A stretch of 64,000 bases of DNA. It comes from Alphaproteobacteria bacterium LSUCC0684 (GTDB taxonomy: Bacteria; Pseudomonadota; Alphaproteobacteria; Puniceispirillales; UBA1172). Within the stretch, counting starts at the first letter, position 1; each line of letters begins with the position of its first letter. Below the pieces are notes generated by a model. That model was given only the letters and a program-made list of their open reading frames with translations, made no database searches and had not been told where the DNA came from. Location: assembly GCA_041228335.1 (NCBI GenBank), contig CP166130.1, forward strand, positions 2,637,001 through 2,701,000, written 5' to 3'. Of this stretch, positions 44,831 to 52,863 are shown in pieces. The translations under genes and the position numbers were made by a program.

Positions 44831-46363
44831 ATGAACCAGGCAGAATGGCTCGCCCGAACAGCTCAAAACTATCCTGAACTTGCTGCCACCGCGCTTGGCG
44901 GGGAGGTGATCCATCGCTATCAGGACCTTGCGGGTGGCGCGGCACGGATGGCAACAGGCCTCCGCAGGCTTGGATTGAATCCCGGGGACCGGATCGGGAT
45001 TTTTGCCGCCAATGACCCTGAATATATCGAGGCATTATATGCGATATGGTGGGCCGGGATGGTGGCAGTGCCAATCAACGCCAAACTCCACCCGGGCGAG
45101 CTTGCCTATATTATGGGAAGTGCCGGTATCCGGATGGTGCTGGCAAGTTCCGGCACCGTTGCCGATGTTCAGATAGCCGGGGAGATCGCCGCGCATGAGA
45201 CTGGAGATGTGATCAGATGTGTTGGTGTTGGCAGCGATGAGTACGCGGCCCTGAAAGAAGACCCGGCACCGCTGGCGGAAGTTTCGCCTGAAGATCTGGC
45301 CTGGCTTTTCTACACGTCAGGGACCACCGGCCGCCCGAAAGGTGCGATGCTGACCCACCGCAACCTGGCCGCCATGAGCCTTCAGTATCTCAGCACGGTC
45401 AGCGATATACGGCCGGGGGATGCGATCCTCCATGCCGCCCCCATGAGCCATGGCTCGGGGCTTTATATTCTGCCGCATGTGCTGAAAGGGGCCTGCCAGG
45501 TCATACCGGAAAGCCGGGGTTTTGATCCGGCAGAGATTGCCGGGTTGCTAGACCGATGGAGCGGGGTTTCCATGTTCGCGGCACCAACGATGGTCTCTCG
45601 TCTGGTGCGGGCAGATGTCGATCTGAACGAGGAACGGCTTGAACGGCTCAAGGTGATCGTCTATGGCGGTGCGCCGATGTATAAGGAAGACGCCGCGGCG
45701 GCGCTCGAGCGGCTGGGGCCGCGTCTTGCCCAGATCTACGGTCAGGGGGAGACGCCGATGACCATCACCTGCCTTTCCCGTGACATTCTTGCCAATAAAA
45801 ACGACAAGGACTGGGAGCGGCGCCTTGCCTCGGTCGGGATGGCGTTTCCGATGATCGAACTTAAAGTGGTGGATGAAAATGGCGTCGCGATGCCCAAGGG
45901 CGGGTCGGGTGAAGTGGTGGTGCGAGGCGAGACGGTCATGAAAGGCTACTGGCAGCAACCCGAGGCCAGCGCGGAGACGATAAGGGATGGCTGGCTCTAT
46001 ACAGGTGATATCGGCCGTCTTGATGAAGATGGTTGCCTGACCCTCATGGACCGGTCAAAGGACCTGATCATTTCCGGCGGCTCGAATATCTATCCGCGCG
46101 AAGTTGAAGAGGTGCTTCTTCTGCATCCCGATCTGGAGGAGGTATCGGTTATCGGACGTCCTGATCCCGATTGGGGCGAGGTGGTCGTGGCCTATATCGT
46201 CGGCCGTGCCGATATCGAAAGCCTGGACGCGCTCTGTCTCCGGAATATTGCGCGATTCAAGCGGCCCAAAGCCTATGTTCGTTGCGAATCCCTGCCCAAA
46301 AGTGCCTATGGCAAAGTGCTCAAATCCGAGCTTCGACGGATTGATGCTGAAAGCCGGAACTAG
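44831..46363 (+). CDS. AMP-dependent acyl-CoA synthetase/ligase
   Basis: 510 aa. P-loop 'FYTSGTTGRPKGAMLTHRNL', 'MSHGSGLYILPHVLKGACQV', 'IYGQGETPMTITCLSRDI', 'YTGDIGRLDEDGCLTLMDRS', hinge 'KDLIISGGSNIYPREVEEVL' and the catalytic Lys in 'SAYGKVLKSELR'. Activates an unknown carboxylic acid to its CoA ester. The Q-G-E-T-P acceptor region differs from fatty-acid ligases and resembles short-chain or aromatic acid ligases. 64 nt after the SDR gene; likely the same operon. Confidence 0.9.
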   Translation: MNQAEWLARTAQNYPELAATALGGEVIHRYQDLAGGAARMATGLRRLGLNPGDRIGIFAANDPEYIEALYAIWWAGMVAVPINAKLHPGELAYIMGSAGIRMVLASSGTVADVQIAGEIAAHETGDVIRCVGVGSDEYAALKEDPAPLAEVSPEDLAWLFYTSGTTGRPKGAMLTHRNLAAMSLQYLSTVSDIRPGDAILHAAPMSHGSGLYILPHVLKGACQVIPESRGFDPAEIAGLLDRWSGVSMFAAPTMVSRLVRADVDLNEERLERLKVIVYGGAPMYKEDAAAALERLGPRLAQIYGQGETPMTITCLSRDILANKNDKDWERRLASVGMAFPMIELKVVDENGVAMPKGGSGEVVVRGETVMKGYWQQPEASAETIRDGWLYTGDIGRLDEDGCLTLMDRSKDLIISGGSNIYPREVEEVLLLHPDLEEVSVIGRPDPDWGEVVVAYIVGRADIESLDALCLRNIARFKRPKAYVRCESLPKSAYGKVLKSELRRIDAESRN

Positions 46364-46386
46364 AGTTTCCGGCTTTCAGCTTCGGC

Positions 46387-47397
46387 TTAGCTAAGCGCGC
46401 CCTCGGAAAGAATGATGAGCGGATTTTCAGGCGGGTTCGGCTCTTTCATCAGCGCCGCAAGTCCGGCCGCACCCGAAGGGGTGGATGGCATGCCATCGCT
46501 CGTGATGCGATCGGCGGCGGCGGTGGCTTCCTCATCGCTGACGGTGACGAAATCATCGGCGGCATCTTTCAGAATCGCAAAGGCCAGCAACGAGGCTTCC
46601 TTGCAGTCAAGACGCCCCATATTCGATTCAGGACCGGTGACAGGGGTAAGCCTGCCTTTTTGAACACTTTCCTTAAGGCAGGGAGCGGCAACAGGCTCGA
46701 CCACGGTGATGCGGGGCTGAACCGCCCAGTTCTTTCGGATCATGGCGGCAACGCCGGCGGCAAGCCCGCCTACCCCTGCCTGCAGGTAGACATGATCCGG
46801 CCAGTTGCCGTTTTGTTCCATTTCAAGACGCATTTCTTCCGCCATGACGGTATATCCTTCAAGGATCAGCGTTGGGAAATCGGTGTATCCCGGCCAGGAG
46901 CCATCGGCGAGGTGAATGCCGCCGGTTTCGTCGGCGTCTTTCATCGCGGCGATAAGGCTGTCTTCATAGGTTGCGCCGGAACGGACAACCTCGGCACCCT
47001 TGGACCGAAGTCGGTCGGTGAAAGCAAGGGGCACGGTTTCGGCCAGATGTATCCGTGCCCTGGCCCCGAAAAGGCGTGCCCCGGCAGCCACCGCCATGCC
47101 GTGATTGCCGGCGCTGGCGCAGATGAATGTCATTGAACCGGCGGCTGTCTTTACTTTCTCCCCCATCATATCTTCAGGGGAAGATACCCCTGCCTTGTCG
47201 GCGATCAATCTCGCCACCGCATAGACACCGCCAAGGGCCTTGAATGCCCCAAGACCCATGCGCTGGCTTTCATCCTTGATCAGCATCGACTGGTCACCAA
47301 TCCGGTGCTGGCGAAGCGGCGTCGGTGCATAGGCCGGGCAGAATGCCAGCATCGCAAGTGGCCTTGCCGGATCAAGTTCAGGCTTATTGAAGGTCAT
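46387..47397 (-). CDS. Diaminopropionate ammonia-lyase-like PLP enzyme (fold type II)
   Basis: 336 aa from the ATG at 47397 (AAGGA about 7 nt upstream; an in-frame start at 47433 lies deeper in the amidase gene). 'DESQRMGLGAFKALGGVYAV' has the PLP Lys in the DpaL-type context. 'CASAGNHGMAVAAGARLFGA' is the phosphate/substrate loop, 'ADGSWPGYTDFPTLILEGYT' with 'VMAEEM' is DpaL-like, and 'YLQAGVGGLAAGVAAMIRKN' is the Gly-rich loop. E. coli DpaL has Asp in the T-D-G-N-H-G loop (Asp120, from memory); here it is Ala (S-A-G-N-H-G), as in serine/threonine dehydratases. So it is probably an ammonia-lyase or dehydratase of a related L-amino acid. Overlaps the amidase by 14 nt. Confidence 0.8.
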   Translation of the reverse strand: MTFNKPELDPARPLAMLAFCPAYAPTPLRQHRIGDQSMLIKDESQRMGLGAFKALGGVYAVARLIADKAGVSSPEDMMGEKVKTAAGSMTFICASAGNHGMAVAAGARLFGARARIHLAETVPLAFTDRLRSKGAEVVRSGATYEDSLIAAMKDADETGGIHLADGSWPGYTDFPTLILEGYTVMAEEMRLEMEQNGNWPDHVYLQAGVGGLAAGVAAMIRKNWAVQPRITVVEPVAAPCLKESVQKGRLTPVTGPESNMGRLDCKEASLLAFAILKDAADDFVTVSDEEATAAADRITSDGMPSTPSGAAGLAALMKEPNPPENPLIILSEGALS

Positions 47398-48766
47398 CGG
47401 GTTTCCTTTCCCAGAAAGAATAATGCCGCTCAAGCGCGCGGGCGCAGCGCAGCAACATCATTTCGCTGAACGGCCGCCCAACCAGTTGCACGGCGAGCGG
47501 CAGGCCGTTCCGATCCAGCCCCACCGGCACGGATACCGCCGGCAGGCCGAGGAAATTAAACGGCCGCGTGTTATGCCCGATCCACTGAACAAGGGGCGCT
47601 GCATCGGGATTGGCGCCGGTATCGCTGGCCTCAATCGTCGGGATGAGGATTGGCCAGACCGGGGTGATCAGAATATCGATCTTCTCAAAAAGGGCGGCGA
47701 TGGTTTGCCTTGCATATTGCGCCCGATGGGCCAGCAGTTTGCGGTATTCGGCGTCGGTCGTGAAAAGACCGGCGAGGATTCGCATGACCGTCTGCTCGTT
47801 CATGAGGTGATGCGAGGTCAGGACCGTGTCGAGGTGGATATGCGCCGCCTCGGTTGCGATGATGAGGAAATTCAATGCGTTCGTCGTCTCAATCCCGGGG
47901 ATGGAGGTTGAGATGATCTGCCCGCCCATCTTTTCCGTCTCGCCGATGACCTGATCGGCAACGTCGGCAACCACCGCATCGCTGCCATCAAGAAAATATT
48001 TCTCAGATCGTCCGATCCGGAGCCCGTCGATGCCATCGTCGAGCCCGGCAAGATCAAGATTGAGCGGGGTATCAAGGCTTTCGATGTCGGCGTTGTCGCC
48101 GCCATGGATGGTCATGAGAAGACGGCAGGCATCTTCGGTGGACCGGGCCAGCGGGCCGATTGTATCAAGTGAGCCCGAGAGCGGAAACACCCCGTTCCGG
48201 CTGACAAATCCCTGACTTGGCTTTACCCCGACCAGGCCGCAAGCCGCCGCGGGCAGGCGGATGGAGCCGCCCGTATCACTGCCCAGCGCCGCGGGCACGA
48301 TCCCTGCCGCGACGACAGCCGCCGAGCCGGAGGAAGATCCGCCGCAAACATAGGACCTGTTCCATGGATTTTTAGGTGTTCCGGCATAGGCGTTATGCCC
48401 GGTTACGCCAAGGGCGAATTCCACCGAGACAAGACGCCCGCAATCAATGGCGCCTGCCTTGTCGATCTTCTGGATGACCGTGGCTGTCTCATGCGCAAGC
48501 CTCCCCTGATGCGATCTGGACCCGCCCTCATCGGGCCAGCCTTCACGACGGAACAGCTCCTTATGTGCCAGCGGGACGCCGGTCAGGTCACCATCGATCG
48601 CCACGGAGTTTGCTGCCTGCGACAGGGTGAATTCCCGATCAAGATGGGTGACGGCGTCAAGTTTCCGTCCGATCGTGTCCAGATCATTCAGTACCGATTC
48701 CGCCTGGGCGCGAGCTGTGCCTGCGTCATGAGTCCTGAGCTCGGAGATGCTGCGGTATCTGGTCAC
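47384..48766 (-). CDS. Amidase signature family enzyme
   Basis: 460 aa. Ser-cisSer-Lys triad: Lys in 'LTGVPLAHKELFRREG', cis-Ser and nucleophile Ser in 'GGSSSGSAAVVAAGIVPAAL' and 'GSDTGGSIRLPAAACGLVGV'. The C-terminus 'TRPFNFLGLPAVSVPVGLDR' then 'LPLAVQLVGRPFSEMMLLRC' is usual. Hydrolyses an amide to acid and ammonia. Its divergent neighbour is nitrile hydratase, whose product is an amide, so it likely performs the second step. A small gene overlaps its start by 4 nt, as AtzG/GatC-like subunits do. Confidence 0.92.
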   Translation of the reverse strand: MTRYRSISELRTHDAGTARAQAESVLNDLDTIGRKLDAVTHLDREFTLSQAANSVAIDGDLTGVPLAHKELFRREGWPDEGGSRSHQGRLAHETATVIQKIDKAGAIDCGRLVSVEFALGVTGHNAYAGTPKNPWNRSYVCGGSSSGSAAVVAAGIVPAALGSDTGGSIRLPAAACGLVGVKPSQGFVSRNGVFPLSGSLDTIGPLARSTEDACRLLMTIHGGDNADIESLDTPLNLDLAGLDDGIDGLRIGRSEKYFLDGSDAVVADVADQVIGETEKMGGQIISTSIPGIETTNALNFLIIATEAAHIHLDTVLTSHHLMNEQTVMRILAGLFTTDAEYRKLLAHRAQYARQTIAALFEKIDILITPVWPILIPTIEASDTGANPDAAPLVQWIGHNTRPFNFLGLPAVSVPVGLDRNGLPLAVQLVGRPFSEMMLLRCARALERHYSFWERKPDDLQ

Positions 48767-48942
48767 GATGATTTTTCGCTTTCGTAGATATCGCGAAGGC
48801 GCAGCCCGCCTGTATCTTCAGGCAGATCCTGCACCAGTGCGCGTAGATCCGTACTTGTTTTCAGCGCGAGGCTGATCTGCTCTTCCGTCAGGCCGGCTTC
48901 CGCCAGCCTTTCTCTGGTTGTTGTGGATATGGTCTCAGTCAT
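48763..48942 (-). CDS. Small helical protein coupled to the amidase, possible GatC/AtzG-like subunit
   Basis: 59 aa from the ATG at 48942 (TTG at 48948 is an alternative). No recognised family. Predicted all-helical: 'TTTRERLAEAGLTEEQISLA' and 'TSTDLRALVQDLP'. Its end overlaps the amidase start by 4 nt (ATGA), which argues for linked translation. Some amidases work with a short GatC-like partner (AtzG with AtzE; GatC with GatA), which inspires the suggestion. No ribosome site is evident. Confidence 0.55.
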   Translation of the reverse strand: MTETISTTTRERLAEAGLTEEQISLALKTSTDLRALVQDLPEDTGGLRLRDIYESEKSS

Positions 48943-49030
48943 GCGCAAAGACTAATCAACACCGGCAAGGGAAACAACCCACAAACCGCACAGGCATGGA
49001 CTTTTCCTCGCCATCTGTTACGCTCCCTCC
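48943..49030. promoter_or_regulatory. Divergent promoter region of the amidase and nitrile hydratase operons
   Basis: 88 nt between divergently started genes. Both starts lack a Shine-Dalgarno sequence here, so leaderless or short-leader transcripts are possible. I see no clear -35/-10 pair or palindrome. Confidence 0.4.
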
Positions 49031-49669
49031 ATGCCACATGATCACGATCCGGACGAATCCCACGCCCTTCTGCCGCCTGAACCTGTGTTGCGGCTGAAAG
49101 CACTTGAGACCATTCTTACCCGCAAGGGGCTGATTGATCCGGCCGCCATCGATGCCATCATCGACACCTATGAAAACAGGATCGGGCCACGTATCGGCGC
49201 CGGGATCATCGCCCGGGCCTGGGTGGAGCCGTCCTTTCGTGCGGCGCTGCTCGACGATGCCGAGACGGTGTTGCAGAAGATGGGACTGGCCGGACGTCAA
49301 GGGGAGCATGTGCGGGTTGTTGAGAATACCGAAGCGGTGCATAACATGGTGGTCTGCACCTTGTGCAGCTGTTATCCCTGGCCGCTCCTTGGGATACCGC
49401 CATCGTGGTACAAATCCGATGCCTATCGACGTCGGGCGGTACGAGAACCACGGGCGGTGCTGAAGGAATTCAGCCTCGATCTGCCTGAAAATACGGCGAT
49501 ACGAGTCTGGGATTCCACCGCCGAGATCAGATATCTTGTATTGCCGATGCAGCCCCAAGAAAGCCTTGGCCTTGATCGGGATGAACTGGCGGCGTGGGTG
49601 ACAAGAGACGCCATGATCGGCACCGGCCTGCCGTGCCCGCCCGCCCGTTCCGATGGAGCCGGGGCATGA
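49031..49669 (+). CDS. nthA: Nitrile hydratase, alpha subunit (cobalt type)
   Basis: 212 aa. Hydrates nitriles to amides. Metal claw 'VVCTLCSCYPWPLLGIPPSW' gives C109-T-L-C112-S-C114; Thr in the second position is typical of cobalt enzymes (iron enzymes have Ser). Supporting motifs are 'LRLKALETILTRKGLIDPAA', 'RAWVEPSFRAALLDDAETVL', 'YKSDAYRRRAVREPRAVLKE' and 'IRVWDSTAEIRYLVLPMQP'. Overlaps the beta-subunit gene by 4 nt. Substrate unknown. Confidence 0.95.
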   Translation: MPHDHDPDESHALLPPEPVLRLKALETILTRKGLIDPAAIDAIIDTYENRIGPRIGAGIIARAWVEPSFRAALLDDAETVLQKMGLAGRQGEHVRVVENTEAVHNMVVCTLCSCYPWPLLGIPPSWYKSDAYRRRAVREPRAVLKEFSLDLPENTAIRVWDSTAEIRYLVLPMQPQESLGLDRDELAAWVTRDAMIGTGLPCPPARSDGAGA

Positions 49670-50352
49670 CGGGAGGCGGTGAGAGAAAACGCGTGCATGA
49701 TATGGGCGGTGAGGCAGATGGCCCGGTCTTGCCCGAAGACCAGTCCGCGCTTGTTTTTTCAGCCCCCTGGCATGGCCGGGCGCTTGCCATCACGCTTCTT
49801 GCCGCGGCCCATGGAAAATGGAATCTCGATGCGTCACGTCATGCACGGGAAACCTTGCCGGCAGAAGACTATCGGCGATTTTCCTATTATGAAAAATGGA
49901 TGGCCGGGCTTGCCAATCTGCTGGTTCGCCATGATCTCGTTACGGCGGATGATCTGCTGGGCTGGGAAGAGGTGGTGCTCAATCCGCTCAAAGATACCGC
50001 GCTCAGGGCCGATCAGGTTGCGGCGGTGCTGGCGAAAGGCGGGCCAACACGGCGGCGGGCCGAAAAGACACCAAGGTTTTCCCCGGGGGACCGGGTTCAG
50101 GCAAAAACACCTGATCAAACCGCAAGAGTGAAGGATGGGCATACCCGGCTTCCGGGGTATATTGCCGGCAAATCCGGCACGGTGCTGCTTTGCCATGGCA
50201 GCCATGTTCTGCCCGACAGTAATGCCCATTTTCTTGGCGAGGCGCCGGAGATGCTGTATGCGATTGAATTCAGCGCCGCCGATCTCTGGGGCCGGGGCGC
50301 AGGAGAACGCGACAGCGTCATCGTCGACTGCTGGGAAAGCTATCTTGAATGA
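49666..50352 (+). CDS. nthB: Nitrile hydratase, beta subunit
   Basis: 228 aa from the ATG at 49666 (ATGA overlap with nthA). N-terminal 'MTGGGERKRVHDMGGEADGP' with the family HDMGG motif, 'FSAPWHGRALAITLLAAAHG', 'ETLPAEDYRRFSYYEKWMAG' and the SH3-like C-terminal domain 'FSPGDRVQAKTPDQTARVKD', 'HTRLPGYIAGKSGTVLLCHG' and 'YAIEFSAADLWG'. Forms the active site with the alpha subunit. It is complete. Confidence 0.95.
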   Translation: MTGGGERKRVHDMGGEADGPVLPEDQSALVFSAPWHGRALAITLLAAAHGKWNLDASRHARETLPAEDYRRFSYYEKWMAGLANLLVRHDLVTADDLLGWEEVVLNPLKDTALRADQVAAVLAKGGPTRRRAEKTPRFSPGDRVQAKTPDQTARVKDGHTRLPGYIAGKSGTVLLCHGSHVLPDSNAHFLGEAPEMLYAIEFSAADLWGRGAGERDSVIVDCWESYLE

Positions 50353-50693
50353 TGCCGGATCAGCCTGTTCCCCCCGATGATCCCGAACAGAAGTTTGAAG
50401 AGGCCTGGCATGCCCAGGTCTTTGCGCTGACCCTTCATCTTCATGAGGCGGGGATCGTCAATTGGCCGGAATGGACGGCACATTTTGGCCGGGCTCTTGC
50501 CGAAGCCGGCGAGGTGAGCGCGCTTGATGGCGGGAATGACTATTACCTGATCTGGGTTGATGCTCTTGCCCGTCTTCTGGTAAAGAAAGGTCATGCGGAT
50601 GATGAAACCCTTGCCCGGATTTCAGAAGAATGGGCGTTGGCGTATCTTGAGACGCCGCATGGCAGGCCTGTTCGTCTTCCGGGCGCTGGCTGA
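50349..50693 (+). CDS. Nitrile hydratase accessory protein (activator/metallochaperone)
   Basis: 114 aa. Shares the beta-subunit N-terminal fold: 'EEAWHAQVFALTLHLHEAGI', 'NWPEWTAHFGRALAEAG' and 'DYYLIWVDALARLLVKKG' followed by a short 'ARISEEWALAYLETPHGRPV'. This family (P14K/NhlE type) carries cobalt or iron into the alpha subunit. Overlaps nthB by 4 nt, and the three genes make one operon. Confidence 0.9.
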   Translation: MMPDQPVPPDDPEQKFEEAWHAQVFALTLHLHEAGIVNWPEWTAHFGRALAEAGEVSALDGGNDYYLIWVDALARLLVKKGHADDETLARISEEWALAYLETPHGRPVRLPGAG

Positions 50694-50725
50694 CGCCAAA
50701 TCTCCGGCCTTTCAATGCAACATGA

Positions 50726-50769
50726 CTGAAACCTCGGGGTAATATTTCTGTAATATTGGTTTTCTATCG
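50726..50769 (+). promoter_or_regulatory. Pho box (three half-sites) and promoter of phoR
   Basis: Three 7-bp direct repeats at an exact 11-bp period: CTGAAAC (50726), GGGTAAT (50737) and CTGTAAT (50748), followed by TATCGA (50764) as a possible -10. The period and half-site match the PhoB binding consensus CTGTNAN. Lies 143 nt before the phoR start. Confidence 0.7.
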
Positions 50770-50896
50770 ATCTCATAGACTTCGCGGCGAAGAGGCTACG
50801 CATGTCAACCCGAAGGGAGAAGGGTTGAGCATGGGTCATGGTGCTGGTCGCCTAAAAGGTGGATATAGGATATGATCTATCCGCAACAGAAGTGAA

Positions 50897-51970
50897 ATGC
50901 CGACTGACAACATCATGAAGGACCCCATGACGAGCCCTGTGGACACAACCTCCCTCAATCAGCTTGGCCGTCTTCTGGATGATGGCCTGCTGCTGGTGGA
51001 CGGGGAGCGGCGGATCACGATGGCCAATACCGCGGCTATCCGGTTTCTCGGGGATAATCTTGTCGGCCGCAATCTGGGCGACTTGCTGAGTTATAAGGAT
51101 ATCATGCAGGAGTTCCGCTCCTGCATTGATACGAACGGGCCGGTGGAGTTTGTCTCCGGGACAAGCCGTGATCATATCCGGCAGTTCCGTGTCCGGATGC
51201 ACCCCGTGGAAGCCGATATGGTTGCGATCCTGCTCATGGATATGACGCTTCTGCATAATCTTGAAAAAGTCCGGCGCGATTTCGTCGCCAATGTCAGTCA
51301 TGAGTTGCGGTCCCCCCTGACCTCCCTCATCGGTTTCATCGAAACCATGCAGGCATCGCCGGATCTGGATGCGGCGGCGCAACGTCGTTTCCTCAGGATC
51401 ATGGATGAAGAATCAAAGCGCATGTCACGCCTGATCAATGATCTGATGTCGCTCTCACGGGTCGAGACAGATGAACATATCCCCCCTACCGAAATCATGT
51501 ATGTGGACAGCGTGGCGAAATCGGTCATCGCGTCCCTTGCCGACAGGGCGGAACGTGCGGGGTGTTCCATCCTGTTTTCCGATCAGCGCAAATCAAGAGT
51601 TGAAGGTGTCCGGATTCAGGGGGAGACCGACGAGATCATGGAGGTTTTCCACAACCTTCTCGATAACGCGATCAAATATGGCCACCGGGGCCGGGATGTC
51701 TTTGTTCGCATGGCCGAAAACAACCAGGGGATGATTATCTTTGATGTGGTGAATATAGGTGACGGGATTCCGGAAAAATATATCCCGCGCCTGACCGAAC
51801 GGTTTTTCCGGGTGGATAAAGGCCGGTCAAGACAGATGGGGGGTACCGGGCTCGGGCTTGCCATTGTCAAGCATATCATCAATCGCCATCGCGGGTATCT
51901 GAATATCAAAAGTGAGCCCGGGGGGGAAACCGTATTCTCTGTGGCGTTGCCGATGGTGGCGTCTGAATAG
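50897..51970 (+). CDS. phoR: Phosphate-regulon sensor histidine kinase, soluble form
   Basis: 357 aa. Residues 20-120 are a PAS domain ('LLDDGLLLVDGERRITMANT'), 121-190 HisKA with phospho-acceptor His135 in 'VRRDFVANVSHELRSPLTSL', then HATPase_c with N-box 'VFHNLLDNAIKYGHRGRDVF', 'DGIPEKYIPRLTERFFRVDK' and 'GGTGLGLAIVKHIINRHRGY'. Its place before phoB and pst, plus the Pho box, names it PhoR. Unlike most PhoR proteins it shows no membrane helices at the N-terminus, and an in-frame stop just upstream excludes a simple extension. Confidence 0.9.
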   Translation: MPTDNIMKDPMTSPVDTTSLNQLGRLLDDGLLLVDGERRITMANTAAIRFLGDNLVGRNLGDLLSYKDIMQEFRSCIDTNGPVEFVSGTSRDHIRQFRVRMHPVEADMVAILLMDMTLLHNLEKVRRDFVANVSHELRSPLTSLIGFIETMQASPDLDAAAQRRFLRIMDEESKRMSRLINDLMSLSRVETDEHIPPTEIMYVDSVAKSVIASLADRAERAGCSILFSDQRKSRVEGVRIQGETDEIMEVFHNLLDNAIKYGHRGRDVFVRMAENNQGMIIFDVVNIGDGIPEKYIPRLTERFFRVDKGRSRQMGGTGLGLAIVKHIINRHRGYLNIKSEPGGETVFSVALPMVASE

Positions 51971-51975
51971 CAATT

Positions 51976-52009
51976 CTGTCACATGACTGTAACAGTGTTC
52001 ATCTAATAT
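51976..52009 (+). promoter_or_regulatory. Pho box and promoter of phoB
   Basis: CTGTCAC-ATGA-CTGTAAC (51976-51993), two half-sites 11 bp apart, then 10 nt, then TAATAT (52004-52009) as -10. The same layout as the site before pstS. Confidence 0.88.
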
Positions 52010-52075
52010 ACCGATACGATTATATGTTTATAATGGTATCACCTGATGGAACAGATCAATATCGAATCAAGGCTC

Positions 52076-52777
52076 ATGACGATACGAATCCTGATCGCCG
52101 ATGATGAAGCAAACCAGTTGGAGCTGTTGTCCTTCAATCTGACGCAGGCCGGGTTTTCCGTCACCAAGGCGATGGATGGGCAGGCTGCTCTTGATCTGGC
52201 CGAGGAGCTTCGGCCGGATATCGTCATACTTGACTGGATGATGCCCAGTCTTTCAGGGATAGAAGTCTGCCGTATGCTTCGCGCCATGCCGGAGACACGC
52301 ATGATCCCCATTATCATGTTGAGCGCACGGGGCGAAGAAGGTGACCGCACGCTCGGCCTTGACGTCGGCGCGGATGACTATATCACCAAACCGTTTTCCC
52401 CGCGTGAGCTTGTTTCCCGTGTTCGGGCGGTGCTGAGGCGTTCGCGTCCGGCGTTGCTCAGTGAAGTGCTCGAGTTTGAAGATCTCAAACTTTACCCGGG
52501 CAGCAAGACCGTCGAACGTGCCGGGGTGCGTATAAATCTCGGGCCCAAGGAATTTCGCATCCTGTCGCTGCTGATGGAACGCCCGGGGCAGGTATTCAGC
52601 CGCGCCCAGGTGCTTGATCATGTCTGGGGGCATGGTGTCTATATCGAAGACCGGACGGTTGACGTGCATCTCAGCCGGTTGCGAAAAGCCTTGAACAGGG
52701 GAAAATCCGGAAAACCCGATCTGCCGGATTTGATCCGGACCGTGCGGGGCAGCGGCTACGCCATGTCAGCGCCGTAA
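52076..52777 (+). CDS. phoB: Phosphate regulon response regulator
   Basis: 233 aa from the ATG at 52076, which gives the usual PhoB N-terminus 'MTIRILIADDEANQLELLSF'; an upstream ATG at 52046 would add ten residues. Receiver domain with acidic pocket and phospho-Asp in 'DIVILDWMMPSLSGIEVCRM', Thr/Ser 'IMLSARGEEGDRTLGLDVGA', Lys 'DDYITKPFSPRELVSRVRAV'. The C-terminal winged helix has 'LGPKEFRILSLLMERPGQVF', 'RAQVLDHVWGHGVYIEDRTV' and 'DVHLSRLRKAL'. Binds Pho boxes, including its own. Confidence 0.95.
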   Translation: MTIRILIADDEANQLELLSFNLTQAGFSVTKAMDGQAALDLAEELRPDIVILDWMMPSLSGIEVCRMLRAMPETRMIPIIMLSARGEEGDRTLGLDVGADDYITKPFSPRELVSRVRAVLRRSRPALLSEVLEFEDLKLYPGSKTVERAGVRINLGPKEFRILSLLMERPGQVFSRAQVLDHVWGHGVYIEDRTVDVHLSRLRKALNRGKSGKPDLPDLIRTVRGSGYAMSAP

Positions 52778-52793
52778 CCAAAGCGCAAACTTC

Positions 52794-52827
52794 CTGTCAC
52801 ACGACTGTAACATATCCTGCGTATAGG
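52794..52827 (+). promoter_or_regulatory. Pho box and promoter of pstSCAB-phoU
   Basis: CTGTCAC-ACGA-CTGTAAC (52794-52811), then 10 nt, then TATAGG (52822-52827). The two half-sites are identical to those before phoB; only two of the four spacer bases differ. Confidence 0.9.
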
Positions 52828-52863
52828 GTCCTTTATCAATAACCCCATTTGAGGAGCAGTATC

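Noticed and set aside
41181-47397. A beta-hydroxyaspartate cycle formed by the class V aminotransferase and the DpaL-like enzyme
   Set aside because: They are 5 kb apart in different operons, the regulator between them is ScfR-type rather than the known BhcR type, and no aldolase or iminosuccinate reductase gene is present.
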